This document shows positions 15,653 to 23,956 of a stretch of 37,048 bases of DNA, in pieces. The stretch is from Thermoleophilia bacterium (GTDB taxonomy: Bacteria; Actinomycetota; Thermoleophilia; Gaiellales; Gaiellaceae). Within the stretch, counting starts at the first letter, position 1. Each line of letters starts with the position of its first letter. The notes below the pieces were generated by a model. That model was given only the letters and a program-made list of their open reading frames with translations, did no database searches and was not told the origin of the DNA. The stretch is taken from positions 1 through 37,048 of the forward strand of contig JAICNY010000006.1 of NCBI GenBank assembly GCA_025930955.1. The letters run 5' to 3'. A program made the translations under genes and the position numbers.

Positions 15653-15664
15653 CCCCGAACGGGG
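15653..15664 (-). promoter_or_regulatory. Palindrome upstream of the S8 protease
   Basis: CCCC-GAAC-GGGG lies in the gap between the S8 protease (minus) and the DUF72 gene (plus). On the minus strand it is followed by GGAAGTGGCTAAAGG. A similar G/C palindrome precedes the exported glycosidase at 28810-30702. It may be an operator or part of a leader hairpin. Confidence 0.3.
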
Positions 15665-15714
15665 CACGGCCGGCAAGATCACTCGGACGAGGGATCGCCC
15701 GCTAGCATCGGCGC

Positions 15715-16650
15715 GTGCCTCCTTTCGTTCGCGTCGGCACCTGCTCGTGGGCGGACGAGTCGCTCTCGAAGTGGTGGTACCCGCGCGGCGTGAACGGCGC
15801 GGAGGAGCGACTCCGCTACTACGCGGAGCGCTTCGACACGGTCGAGCTCGACGCGACGTACTACCGGCTGCCGGAGGCCGAGCAGGTCGCGAAGTGGGTC
15901 GAACGGACGCCGCCCGGCTTCGTCTTCCACGTGAAGGCGTTCGGGCTCATGACGCGCCACCCCGTGAAGCTCGAGGCGCTGCCGCCGGAGCTTCGCGAGG
16001 CGATGCCGGTCGACGAGCGGGGGCGGGTCGACCGGCCGCCACGCGAGCTCCGGGCCCGGGTGTTCGAGCGGTTCCACGAGGCGCTCGAGCCGTTCCGCGC
16101 GGCCGGGAAGCTCGGCGGGATCCTGTTCCAGCTCCCCTCGTACGTCGTGCGCAAGCCCGTGTCGCTCGACTACCTCGCGTGGGCGAAGGAGGAGCTGCGC
16201 GGGGACGAGATGCTCGTCGAGTTCCGCCACCGGAGCTGGCTCGACGACGAGGGGCGGGCCGAGACGCTCGCGTTCCTCGAGGAGCTCGGCGCGACGCACG
16301 TCGTCGTGGACGCGCCGAAGACCGAGGCGAAGAACCTCGTGCCGACCGTGCTCGCGCTCACCTCGCCGACCCTCTACGTCCGCTTCCACGGGCGCAACGC
16401 GGCGACCTGGAACAAGCGCGGCGGGAGCGCGGCCGAGCGGTTCGACTACCTCTACTCCGACGAGGAGCTCGAGGAGTGGGCCGAGGCGATCGGGCCGCTC
16501 GCCGAGGAGGCGGAGAACGCGTACGCGATGTTCAACAACAACGGGCGCTCGCCGTCGCCGTCCGGGCTCGGCGAGCGGGAGTGGTTCGCGCAGGCACCGG
16601 TGAACGCGCTCCGCTTCAAGGAGCTCCTCGGGGAGGAGGTGCCCGCGTGA
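15715..16650 (+). CDS. DUF72 family protein
   Basis: This 311-residue protein carries the DUF72 (YecE-like, TIM-barrel) signatures: RVGTCSWADESLSKWWYPRG at the N-terminus, the ERFDTVELDATYYRLP block, FVFHVKAF, VEFRHRSW, and the C-terminal LYVRFHGRN and AMFNNNGR. The function of the family is not established; the TIM-barrel fold suggests an enzyme. The GTG start follows a TAGCAT box (15703-15708) by 6 nt, a leaderless layout. Its stop overlaps the next gene's GTG by 4 bases, so it forms an operon with the esterase. Confidence 0.9.
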   Translation: MPPFVRVGTCSWADESLSKWWYPRGVNGAEERLRYYAERFDTVELDATYYRLPEAEQVAKWVERTPPGFVFHVKAFGLMTRHPVKLEALPPELREAMPVDERGRVDRPPRELRARVFERFHEALEPFRAAGKLGGILFQLPSYVVRKPVSLDYLAWAKEELRGDEMLVEFRHRSWLDDEGRAETLAFLEELGATHVVVDAPKTEAKNLVPTVLALTSPTLYVRFHGRNAATWNKRGGSAAERFDYLYSDEELEEWAEAIGPLAEEAENAYAMFNNNGRSPSPSGLGEREWFAQAPVNALRFKELLGEEVPA

Positions 16651-17312
16651 GCGCGCTCGAGTCGCTCGCGCACCGGCGGCGGGACGCGCTCGGCGACCCC
16701 GGGGGCGCGCTCGTCGTCTGCCACGGGCGCGGTGCGGACGAGCACGACCTCGCGCCGCTGCTCGACGCGCTCGACCCGGAGCGGCGGCTCGTCGGCTTCC
16801 TGCCCCGCGGGCCACTCTCGCTCCCGCCCGGCGGGGCGCACTGGTACGTCGTGCACGAGGTCGGGTTCCCGGATCCGGCGACGTTCCTGCCGACGTTCGA
16901 GACGCTCTCGGGCTGGGTCGACGCGGCACTCGCCGATGCGGGCGTGCCGATCGAGCGGACGGTCTTCGCGGGGTTCTCGCAGGGGACCGTGATGTCGTAC
17001 TCGCTCGCCTTCGCCGCGTCGCGACCGCGGCCGGGCGGCGTGCTCGCGTTCAGCGGGTTCGTCCCGCGCGTGGACGGGTTCGAGCTCGACCTCGAGGGGC
17101 GTGCGGGCCTGCCGGTCTCGATCGCGCACGGGACGCACGACCCCATCATCTCGGTCGGGTTCGGGCGCGACGCGCGCGAGCGGCTCCTGGCGGCCGGCGT
17201 GGACGTCGCGTACGTCGAGGAGCCGATGGCGCACTCCATCGGCCCCGCCGGCCTCGCCCAGGCGCGCGAGGTGCTGGAGCGGGCGCTCGGCCTCGACGAG
17301 CAGCCGGACTAG
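16647..17312 (+). CDS. Phospholipase/carboxylesterase family hydrolase
   Basis: This 221-residue alpha/beta hydrolase is of the carboxylesterase/lysophospholipase type. The nucleophile is Ser111 in GFSQG, the acid is Asp165 in HGTHDPII and the base is His196 in AHSI. The oxyanion region is VVCHGRGADEHD near the N-terminus. There is no signal peptide, so it is cytoplasmic. The GTG overlaps the DUF72 stop. Its end overlaps the convergent aquaporin by 4 bp. Short-chain acyl esters are the usual substrates of the group. Confidence 0.88.
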   Translation: MSALESLAHRRRDALGDPGGALVVCHGRGADEHDLAPLLDALDPERRLVGFLPRGPLSLPPGGAHWYVVHEVGFPDPATFLPTFETLSGWVDAALADAGVPIERTVFAGFSQGTVMSYSLAFAASRPRPGGVLAFSGFVPRVDGFELDLEGRAGLPVSIAHGTHDPIISVGFGRDARERLLAAGVDVAYVEEPMAHSIGPAGLAQAREVLERALGLDEQPD

Positions 17313-18055
17313 CGGGAGGCGGCGTCGCCGGGACGGGGCTCGTCGAGCCCCGAGCCGGGCGTCCCGACGGGCTCGGGCCGCGCCGGGCGGAGGTAGAGCG
17401 CCTCGTACCCGAGCGCGGCCGCGGCGCCTCCGACGAGCGGGCCGAGGTACCAGACCCAGAAGTCCCCCCACTCGCCGGCCACGAGTTGCGGGCCGAACGC
17501 GCGCGCCGGGTTCATCGCCGCGCCGGTGAGCGGGCCGCCCATGAGGATGTCGAGCGTGATCGTCAGGCCGATTGCGAGCCCCGCGATCGCGGTGAACGTC
17601 CCGCGCGGGTCGGCCGCGGTGGCGAAGATGACCCAGACGAGGAAGAAGGTCAGGATCGCCTCGATCACGACCCCGGCTCCGGCTCCGATTCCCAGCCCGA
17701 GCGCCGGCGTCCCGAGCGCGACCGGGTCGGTCAGCTCGTTCGGGAGCAGCAGCGTGAGGAGGATCGCGCCGAGGAGCCCGCCGAGCATCTGCGCCGCCCA
17801 GTAGACGCCCGCGAGCGACGGCGCCATGCGCTTCGTGACGAGGAAGCCGAGCGTCACGGCCGGGTTGAAGTGCCCGCCGGAGATGTGCCCGACCGCGGAG
17901 GCCATCACGGCGATGACGAGGCCGTGCGCGAGCGCGACGCCGACGAGCCCGCCGTCGGCGGGCCCCGCGACCGCGATCGACCCCGCGCCGATGAAGACGA
18001 GCGCGAAGGCGCCGACCGCCTCGGCGACGCCGCGCTCCATCCAGTCCCGCTCCAC
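17309..18055 (-). CDS. Aquaporin (MIP family channel)
   Basis: This 248-residue channel has six membrane helices and both half-helix motifs: NPA at 64-66 (GHFNPAVTLG) and NPA at 182-184 (AMNPARAFGP). The C-terminal tail is Pro/Arg-rich and cytoplasmic. The spacing and the Arg after the second NPA fit a water channel or a broad neutral-solute channel; a glycerol facilitator would normally have Asp after the second NPA motif. The GTG start at 18055 lies 8 nt after a TACGCT box on the minus strand (18064-18069). It sits next to the potassium-transport genes, which fits osmotic adjustment. Confidence 0.92.
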   Translation of the reverse strand: MERDWMERGVAEAVGAFALVFIGAGSIAVAGPADGGLVGVALAHGLVIAVMASAVGHISGGHFNPAVTLGFLVTKRMAPSLAGVYWAAQMLGGLLGAILLTLLLPNELTDPVALGTPALGLGIGAGAGVVIEAILTFFLVWVIFATAADPRGTFTAIAGLAIGLTITLDILMGGPLTGAAMNPARAFGPQLVAGEWGDFWVWYLGPLVGGAAAALGYEALYLRPARPEPVGTPGSGLDEPRPGDAASR

Positions 18056-18112
18056 GGCGCGGGAGCGTACGGTCGCCGCCGGACGGCACGGGTCGCGTCG
18101 GGCGAGGCAGGC

Positions 18113-19714
18113 TCAGGCCCGCCAGTAGCTGCGCATGAGCAGCACGACGACGGGCACGATCTCGAGCCGGCCGAGCCACATCAGCATGCTCAGGATCCCG
18201 GTCGACAGGTCGCCGAACGGCTCGTACGAGCCGAACGGGCCGGCGAACCCGAAGGCCGGCCCGACGTTCCCGAGGCAGGCCGCGGCCGCCCCGATCGCCT
18301 CGAACGTCGCCACCTCGACCTCGCCGCGCCGCGCGTCGATCAGGAGCCCGAGCGTCCCGAGCGCGAAGATCCCGAGGTAGAGGACGACGAACGCGAACGC
18401 GGAGCGGAGCGCGCGCTCGTCCACGACCGCCCCGCTCAGCCGCACCGGGATGACCGCCTCACGGTGCACCGCCTGCCGGAGCTCGCGCCGGATCAGCTTG
18501 ACCATGAGCAGGTGCCGCACGACCTTGAGCGACCCGCCCGTCGATCCCGCGGAGGCGCCCACGAACATCAGGAGGAGCAGCGTGAGCGTCGCGAGCGCCG
18601 TCCAGCCCGTGTAGTCCGCGGTCGCGAACCCGGTCGTCGTCATGATCGAGACGGCCTGGAAGATCGCGTCGCGCACCGCGCCCTCCCCCACCGCGATCCC
18701 GTCCGCGAGCAGCTCGACGAAGAGGAGCAGCGACGCCGCGAGGAGAAACGCCGCGTAGAGCCGTAGCTCCTCGTCGCGCGCGGCGACCCGGACATGGCGC
18801 TGGACGAGGATCCGGTAGAGGCGCAGGAAGTTGATCCCGGCGAGCGCCATGAAGACGACGAGGAACCACTGCGTCGCCGGGACGAACGCGGCCGCCGACT
18901 CGTTCTGGGTCGAGAACCCGCCGAGCGCGAGCACCGAGAAGGCGTGCGCGACCGCCTGGAAGAGATCCATCTCGGGATCGATCCCCGTCCAGCCGAGCAG
19001 CGCGAGCCCGAGGATGCAGGTCGCCGTCAGGCCGACGTAGAGCGCCCACAGCCGCCGGGCCGTGTCGCGGATCGTCGCCGTGAGGCGCTCGAGCTCGGTC
19101 GGCCCGGCGAGCTCCGACGAGAGGAGCTGGCGCCCGCCGACCCGCAGCCGCGGGAGCACGGCGACGGCGAGGACGATGATCCCCATCCCGCCGAGCCAGT
19201 GGGTGAGCTGCCGCCAGACGAGCATCGAGCGGTCGAGCGCCTCGATGTCCGTGAGCACCGTCGCGCCCGTCGCGGTGAACCCGGACACCGCCTCGAAGTA
19301 CGCGTTCACCGGGCTCGAGAGCTGCTCCACGTCCCCGAGCAGGTAGGGCAGCGCCCCGAACGCCGGCACGAGGAGCCAGATGAGCGCGACGACCAGGAAC
19401 CCCTCGCGCGGCCCGACCTGCTCCCTCGTCCCGGTGACGAGCCGGTCGAGCGACCACCCGACGCCCGCCGTCACTGCGCCCGCGACGACGAACGGCCACC
19501 ACGGCTCCCCGTAGCCGACCGCCACGACCGCCGGGACGAGGAACGCGCCGCCGACGTACGTGAGGACTCCGCCGACGAGGTCGAGCGCGCTCCCGACGTC
19601 CACGCCGATCCGAAGCGGCGTGCGGCGCGACCGCAGCCGTCCCAAGAGCGACCCAGGTCCGCGCGAGCGGCGCACGAGGCGGAAGGCTAACCGGCCCCGC
19701 CGAGGGAAGGCCAT
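18113..19714 (-). CDS. trkH: TrkH/KtrB-type potassium channel subunit
   Basis: This protein (533 residues) is the membrane pore of a Trk potassium uptake system. It has repeated pore modules with selectivity glycines, for example SGFTATGATV, ALGGFSTQ, MTTTGFATADY and CLGNVGPAFG, between pairs of helices. GASAGSTGGSLKVVRHLLMVKLIRREL matches the intracellular gate region. The N-terminus is Arg-rich and possibly cytoplasmic. TrkH works with a cytoplasmic RCK protein; the likely partner, trkA, is on the same strand, separated from it by the khtU-khtT pair. The start codon is only 17 bp from the divergent antiporter gene, so they share a promoter region. Confidence 0.93.
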   Translation of the reverse strand: MAFPRRGRLAFRLVRRSRGPGSLLGRLRSRRTPLRIGVDVGSALDLVGGVLTYVGGAFLVPAVVAVGYGEPWWPFVVAGAVTAGVGWSLDRLVTGTREQVGPREGFLVVALIWLLVPAFGALPYLLGDVEQLSSPVNAYFEAVSGFTATGATVLTDIEALDRSMLVWRQLTHWLGGMGIIVLAVAVLPRLRVGGRQLLSSELAGPTELERLTATIRDTARRLWALYVGLTATCILGLALLGWTGIDPEMDLFQAVAHAFSVLALGGFSTQNESAAAFVPATQWFLVVFMALAGINFLRLYRILVQRHVRVAARDEELRLYAAFLLAASLLLFVELLADGIAVGEGAVRDAIFQAVSIMTTTGFATADYTGWTALATLTLLLLMFVGASAGSTGGSLKVVRHLLMVKLIRRELRQAVHREAVIPVRLSGAVVDERALRSAFAFVVLYLGIFALGTLGLLIDARRGEVEVATFEAIGAAAACLGNVGPAFGFAGPFGSYEPFGDLSTGILSMLMWLGRLEIVPVVVLLMRSYWRA

Positions 19715-19731
19715 AAGATCGGCGCGCCGGC

Positions 19732-20919
19732 ATGACCCTTACGCAGCTCGCCGTCACGGTCGCCCTGCTCGGGGCTCTGGGCCTGCTCGCAAGCCGCTTC
19801 GGCCTCTCCGCGATCCCCGCGTACCTGCTGGCCGGGCTCCTGCTCGGGCCGAACGAGCCCGAGGCGCTCACGGTCATCCGCCCCTCCGAGGTGACGGAGT
19901 TCGTCGCCGACCTCGGCGTCATCTTCCTGCTCTTCTTTCTCGGGCTCGAGTTCAGCGTCGGGCGGCTTCTCCGATCCGGCCGCCATTTCGGCGCGGGCGG
20001 CTCGATCGACCTCGTGGTGAACGGAGGGATCGGGCTCGCGCTCGGCCTCGCCGCGTTCGGGCCGGGCATCGCCGCGGTCGTCTTCGCCGCCGCCGTCTAC
20101 ATCTCGTCGAGCGCCGTGACGGTCAAGGGCCTCATCGACTTCCGCCGCCTCGCGGACGAGGAGACCGACCTCGTGCTCGCGATCCTCATCTTCGAGGACC
20201 TCGTGATCGCGTTCGTCCTCGGGTTCGCGGCGACCGGCGGCGGCGGGCTCGGGCCGACGTTCGTCCTCGTGGCGAAGGCGCTCGCGTTCGTCGCGGTCGC
20301 GCTCGCCGCCTCGCGCTTCGCCTCGCGGGCGATCGGGATGACGCTCGAGCGGATGCCGCGCGAGTTCTTCCTCCTCTTCAGCTTCGCGCTCCTGATCGGA
20401 ATGAGCGCGGTCGCCGAGCGGCTCGGGCTCTCGGAGGCGATCGGCGCGCTCATGGCCGGCGTCGTTCTCTCGGAGACGGCGGTCCGGGCGGAGCTCGAGG
20501 AGCGGTTCTTCAGCTTCCGCGACCTCTTCGCGGCGCTCTTCTTCTTCGTCTTCGGCCTCACGATCGACCTCGACGCGCTCGGAAGCGTCGGCTGGCTCGT
20601 CGCGATCGCGGTCGTCCTCACGGTGGCCGGGAAGCTCTTCGCGGGCTACGCGGCCGGGCAGGTCGGAGGGTTCACGCGCGCCCAGAGCCTGAACACCGGC
20701 GCCGCCCTCGTCGCCCACGGCGAGTTCACGGTCATCATCGCGCAGCTCGCCTCGCGCAACCCGCAGATCTCCCCGGCGACGCGCGCCGACCTCGTCGCGT
20801 TCGCGGGGCTCTACGTCCTCGCCACGGCCACGATCGGCGTCGTGCTCATGAAGGAGTCGAAGGGGATCGGCCGGAGGCTCTTCCGGAGACCTACACTGAC
20901 ACAGGAGGCTCTCGAGTGA
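19732..20919 (+). CDS. khtU: CPA2 cation/proton antiporter, KhtU-like
   Basis: This 395-residue membrane protein has about 12 helices of the monovalent cation:proton antiporter-2 family. Conserved features include PAYLLAGLLLGP near the N-terminus, FLLFFLGLEFS, IFEDLVIAFVLG in the ion-exchange region, and NTGAALVAHGEFTVIIAQLA. It lacks a C-terminal RCK domain. Instead the next gene encodes a KhtT-like regulator with a 4-bp overlap, exactly the khtT/khtU arrangement of potassium/proton antiporters. It should export K+ in exchange for H+. A TAAGAT box at 19714-19719 lies 12 nt before the ATG. Confidence 0.87.
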   Translation: MTLTQLAVTVALLGALGLLASRFGLSAIPAYLLAGLLLGPNEPEALTVIRPSEVTEFVADLGVIFLLFFLGLEFSVGRLLRSGRHFGAGGSIDLVVNGGIGLALGLAAFGPGIAAVVFAAAVYISSSAVTVKGLIDFRRLADEETDLVLAILIFEDLVIAFVLGFAATGGGGLGPTFVLVAKALAFVAVALAASRFASRAIGMTLERMPREFFLLFSFALLIGMSAVAERLGLSEAIGALMAGVVLSETAVRAELEERFFSFRDLFAALFFFVFGLTIDLDALGSVGWLVAIAVVLTVAGKLFAGYAAGQVGGFTRAQSLNTGAALVAHGEFTVIIAQLASRNPQISPATRADLVAFAGLYVLATATIGVVLMKESKGIGRRLFRRPTLTQEALE

Positions 20920-21452
20920 ATCAGGTCACCCAGACCCGCCTGCCGGGCGTCGGGACGAAGTTCTCGATCCCGACGTCGCACGGCGGCCGGCTCGCCGTCA
21001 TCCAGCACAACGACGGCATGCGCGAGATCTACTTCTTCCAGCGCCGCGACGACGACGAGCCGTGCGCGGTCATCCAGCTCGAGGACGACGAGGCCCGCCA
21101 GCTCGGCGCGGTGATCGGCGGCGCGTACGAGCGGCCGCGCATCGTCGAGGAGCTCGAGATGGCCTTCGGCGAGCTCGCGATCGAGTGGGTCCCGGTGCCG
21201 CAGGGCAGCCCGGCGATCGGCCACTCGCTCGCCGAGTGCGCCTTCCGCGCCCGGACGGGGATCACGATCATCGCCATCCTTCGCGAGCCGGAGCCGGTCA
21301 CGGGCGCACAGCCCGGCGACGTGATCAAGGAGGGCGACACGCTCGTGACGGTGGGAAAGCTCGGGCAGTACGCCGCGTTCCGAAAGCTCCTCGCCGACGG
21401 CCCCTTCCCGGCCCCGAACCAGGAGCCGACCCACATCCCGAAGAGGCTTTAG
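20916..21452 (+). CDS. khtT: KhtT-like antiporter regulatory subunit (RCK_C/TrkA-C)
   Basis: This cytoplasmic 178-residue protein has an N-terminal domain (TRLPGVGTKFSIPTSHGGRL) and a C-terminal RCK_C/TrkA-C domain (roughly 90-165) with GHSLAECAFRARTGITIIAI and GDVIKEGDTLVTVGK. In KhtT this domain binds nucleotide and controls the antiporter. The GTG start overlaps the khtU stop (GTGA), so production is coupled. The end overlaps the convergent trkA stop by 4 bp. Confidence 0.88.
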   Translation: MNQVTQTRLPGVGTKFSIPTSHGGRLAVIQHNDGMREIYFFQRRDDDEPCAVIQLEDDEARQLGAVIGGAYERPRIVEELEMAFGELAIEWVPVPQGSPAIGHSLAECAFRARTGITIIAILREPEPVTGAQPGDVIKEGDTLVTVGKLGQYAAFRKLLADGPFPAPNQEPTHIPKRL

Positions 21453-22786
21453 AGGACCTTCTCGACGTTCGCGACGCGCGACGACTCCGTGAAGATGATC
21501 GCGCGGTCCCCCGGCAGGAGCACGTCCTCGCCGTGCGGGAAGATCGCCTCGCCGTCGCGGACGATCGCGCCGATCAGCGAGCCGGTCATCGGGAGCTCGC
21601 GGAAGGGGATCCCGCAGAGCTCGCTCTCCTCCCGGACGGTGATGTCGAGAACCTCGAACCGGTCGCCCTCGAGCATCGCGAGCTGGCGGATGCGCGGGTC
21701 GTGCGCGAAGCGCACCATCTCCTCGGCCGTCACGGAGCGCGGGTTCACCGCCGCGTCGACGCCGGCGCGGTCGAAGACGAGCTCGGCGCCCGGCTCGTGG
21801 ACGATCGCGACCGTGAACGCGACGGAATGGAGCTTCGCGAGCGTCGCCGCGTAGAGGTTCTTCGCGTCCTCGCGCATGGCGAAGACGGCGGCCTGCGAGC
21901 GGCCGATCCGCTCCCGCTCGAGAAACTCGGGGTCGACCCCGGTCGCATGGAAGACCGAGACGCCGGGCAGCGCCTCGGCCACCTCGCGCGCCCGCTCTCC
22001 GTCGGCCTCGATCAGGCGGACGCCGATTCCCTGGTCGGTGAGCGTCCGCGCGACCTCGAAGCCGGTCTGGCCCCCGCCGAAGACGACGACGTCGTCCACG
22101 ACCGCAGTCCGGCCGCGCAGCATCAGCCGGCTCCACTCCCTGGCCGCCTCCGGCGAGCCGATGATCACGACCCGGTCGCCCCGGAGAACGGCCTCGTCCC
22201 CGCGTGGGACGAGCACGCTGTCGCCTCGGATGATCGCGGCCACCTTCGACTCGTCCGGGATTCGCGCCTCACGGAGCGGGCGGCCGATCACCTCGCCGTC
22301 GTCCCCGCCGGGCTCCACCTCGACGTCCAGCTCGATCATCTGGACGAGGCCGTCCGCGAAGACGTCCGTCTGCCGCGCGGCGGGCACGCCGACGAGCCGG
22401 GCGATCGCGTGCGCCGCCTCGAGCTCCGAGCAGACCATGAAGTCGATCTCGAGCTCCCGCTCGCGCCAGATCTCGAGGTACTCGACGTTCGTCGTCCGGA
22501 CGATCGTCCGGATGTTCGGCCCGAGCTTCTTCGCGAACATCGAGGCGACGATGTTCACCTCGTCGCGCGAGGTGCACGCGAGGAGCAGGTCGCCCTTGTC
22601 GACGCCCGCCTCGCGCAGCGCGCGCCGCGAGGCGCCGTTCCCCTGGACGGTCACGACGTCGAAGCGATGCGCGACCGCCTGGAGCCGTCCCCCGTCCACG
22701 TCGAGCACGACCACGTCGTGCTCCTCGTAGAGCGCCTCGACGACCGCCGTGCCGACCTGCCCGGCGCCGACGACGAAGATCTTCAC
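21449..22786 (-). CDS. trkA: Trk potassium uptake regulator TrkA
   Basis: TrkA is the cytoplasmic gating ring of Trk/Ktr potassium channels. This full-length 445-residue version has two RCK_N/RCK_C units: the first nucleotide loop is VGAGQVG (about 6-12) with LDVDGGR, and the second is FGGGQTG (near 240) with LIEADGER. TrkA-C domains follow each (GEVIGRPLREARIPDESKVAAIIR and ESELCGIPFRELPMTGSLIGAIV regions). The GTG start is 10 nt past the stop of the candidate selenoprotein. A TAGGCT box (22794-22799, minus strand) overlaps that stop and is 7 nt from the start, so it may be expressed both by read-through and from its own leaderless promoter. Confidence 0.93.
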   Translation of the reverse strand: MKIFVVGAGQVGTAVVEALYEEHDVVVLDVDGGRLQAVAHRFDVVTVQGNGASRRALREAGVDKGDLLLACTSRDEVNIVASMFAKKLGPNIRTIVRTTNVEYLEIWRERELEIDFMVCSELEAAHAIARLVGVPAARQTDVFADGLVQMIELDVEVEPGGDDGEVIGRPLREARIPDESKVAAIIRGDSVLVPRGDEAVLRGDRVVIIGSPEAAREWSRLMLRGRTAVVDDVVVFGGGQTGFEVARTLTDQGIGVRLIEADGERAREVAEALPGVSVFHATGVDPEFLERERIGRSQAAVFAMREDAKNLYAATLAKLHSVAFTVAIVHEPGAELVFDRAGVDAAVNPRSVTAEEMVRFAHDPRIRQLAMLEGDRFEVLDITVREESELCGIPFRELPMTGSLIGAIVRDGEAIFPHGEDVLLPGDRAIIFTESSRVANVEKVL

Positions 22787-22796
22787 GGCCGGGAGC

Positions 22797-23342
22797 CTAT
22801 TCGTCCCAGTCCGGCTCGGGCCCGATGCCGACCGCCTCGGCGATCCGGTTGATGTAGTTGAAGAACGCGATCACCTGGATCGCGTCGTGGATCGCCTCGT
22901 CGGACAGGCCGTGGCCGCGGAGCCGGTCGATCTCCACCTCGCCGACCGCGGCCGGCTCGAGCGTCAGGTCGACGGCGAAGTCGCAGAGCGCGCGGAGACG
23001 GGCGTCGAGCGGCGCGCGGCGGTAGTCGTGGGAGACGTGCTCGGCAAGCTTGTCGTCTGCGCCCTCGGCACGGAGGTCGTCGGCATGCGCCCGCGTTCAG
23101 TAGTGGCAGTCGTTCGCCGACGAGACGACGACGGCGAGGAGCTCGCGCTCGGCGCGCGAGAGCTCGCACCGGCCGAACATGACCGCCTTGTAAAGCCCCA
23201 TCGCCTCGCGCAGGACGGGCGGGCGCAGGCTCATCGCCTTGACGATGTTGAAGACCTTGCCGGCCCGCCCGATCGCCTCGTCGTATTCGACGCGGAGCTC
23301 GCCGGTCGCCTCGTCGACGTCGATCAGCCGGAGGTAGGCCAC
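22797..23342 (-). CDS. AhpD-like peroxidase-family selenoprotein (in-frame UGA = Sec82)
   Basis: Read with one in-frame UGA (23097-23099) as selenocysteine, this gives a 181-residue protein of the AhpD/carboxymuconolactone-decarboxylase (peroxidase-related) family ending at TAG. The motif is Cys79-His-Tyr-Sec82-Thr-Arg-Ala-His86, with Glu67 twelve residues before Cys79. This spacing matches the AhpD proton-relay set Glu118-Cys130-Cys133-His137, so Sec takes the place of the peroxidatic cysteine. The frame after the UGA reads as family sequence with no further stop (HADDLRAEGADDKLAEHVS, then LTLEPAAVGEVEIDRLRGHG and QVIAFFNYINRIAEAVG). A possible SECIS hairpin follows the UGA. AhpD-like selenoproteins are known in other bacteria. 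The start is GTG at 23342. A single base error (TGA for TGC/TGT) or a pseudogene are the alternatives. Confidence 0.82.
23059..23090 (-). promoter_or_regulatory. Candidate bacterial SECIS hairpin
   Basis: Downstream of the in-frame UGA, CCUC (23076-23073) and GAGG (23066-23063) pair around the loop CGUGCC. Flanking GCGC (23090-23087) and GCGC (23062-23059) can extend the stem with a bulge on the 5' side. The apical loop begins 25 nt after the UGA, within the usual 16-37 nt range, and has a G near its start, as SelB-binding loops do. The fold is by eye only. Confidence 0.45.
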
Positions 23343-23384
23343 AGGCCCCGATTCTGCCCGACGACGGTGTAGACTCGCGCTCCG

Positions 23385-23939
23385 ATGCGCCCTCGCAACG
23401 TCACGGTCGTCGGCCAGGGCGACGAGCACGAGCCGCTTCCCGACGAGGGCGTCGTGCGGGTCGAGACGCCCCGCTCCCCGTACGAGGACCTCGGCGCGCG
23501 CATCGCGGGCGTGCTCGCGGCGGCCGAGCAGGCGGCGGCCCAGATGAAGGACGAGGCGGAGACCGAGGCGGAGCAGGTGCGCCGCGAGGCCGACGAGTAC
23601 GCGAAGGAGGTCCGCGCCGCCGTCGAGACGTACGCGAAGGAGCAGCGCCGCCGGGCGGAGGACGAGGCGCGCGCCGCGGTCGCAGCCGCCGACGCCGAGG
23701 CCCGCGCGATGCGCGAGGCCGCCCAGGCGATGGCGGCCCGCCTCGAGGAGGAGGCACGCCGAGGCACCCTCAAGTTCCGCGAGGACACGCGGGCGCTCGA
23801 GGAGCGCCGCCAGCGCGTGCTCGACGAGCTCCGCGAGATCGCGGCGACGCTCGAGGACATCGTGCAGGGCGGCGTGGCCGGCCGGTTCGGCGCGCCGGAG
23901 TCGATCGCGAACGCGCGCTCCCGGCGCCGCTCCCGCTGA
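23385..23939 (+). CDS. Coiled-coil protein, DivIVA-like
   Basis: After a polar N-terminus with VETPRSPYEDLGARIAGVL, this 184-residue protein is one long Ala/Glu/Arg coiled coil (about 45-155), for example EEARRGTLKFREDTRALEER, and a basic tail RSRRRSR. The SPYEDLGARIAGVLAAAEQAA block resembles DivIVA/Wag31-type and ATP-synthase-b-like coiled coils of actinobacteria. A role in polar growth or cell-envelope scaffolding is possible but not shown. A TAGACT box (23370-23375) 9 nt before the ATG suggests a leaderless message, divergent from the selenoprotein with 42 bp between the starts. Confidence 0.72.
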   Translation: MRPRNVTVVGQGDEHEPLPDEGVVRVETPRSPYEDLGARIAGVLAAAEQAAAQMKDEAETEAEQVRREADEYAKEVRAAVETYAKEQRRRAEDEARAAVAAADAEARAMREAAQAMAARLEEEARRGTLKFREDTRALEERRQRVLDELREIAATLEDIVQGGVAGRFGAPESIANARSRRRSR

Positions 23940-23956
23940 GTCGGGCCGGGAACACC

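Noticed and set aside
19560-21452. 630-residue plus-strand frame spanning the antiporter and khtT
   Set aside because: Its first two thirds are Arg/Ala-rich shadow of khtU; only the last 178 codons, beginning at the GTG at 20916, carry protein-family sequence.
23097-23099. Pseudogene or frameshift reading of the AhpD-like gene
   Set aside because: There is no shift of frame, a single TGA falls exactly on the catalytic cysteine position, and the rest of the protein is intact to a normal TAG. Damage at random would rarely hit that codon alone. An isolated sequencing error is still possible and is listed as a refuting test.
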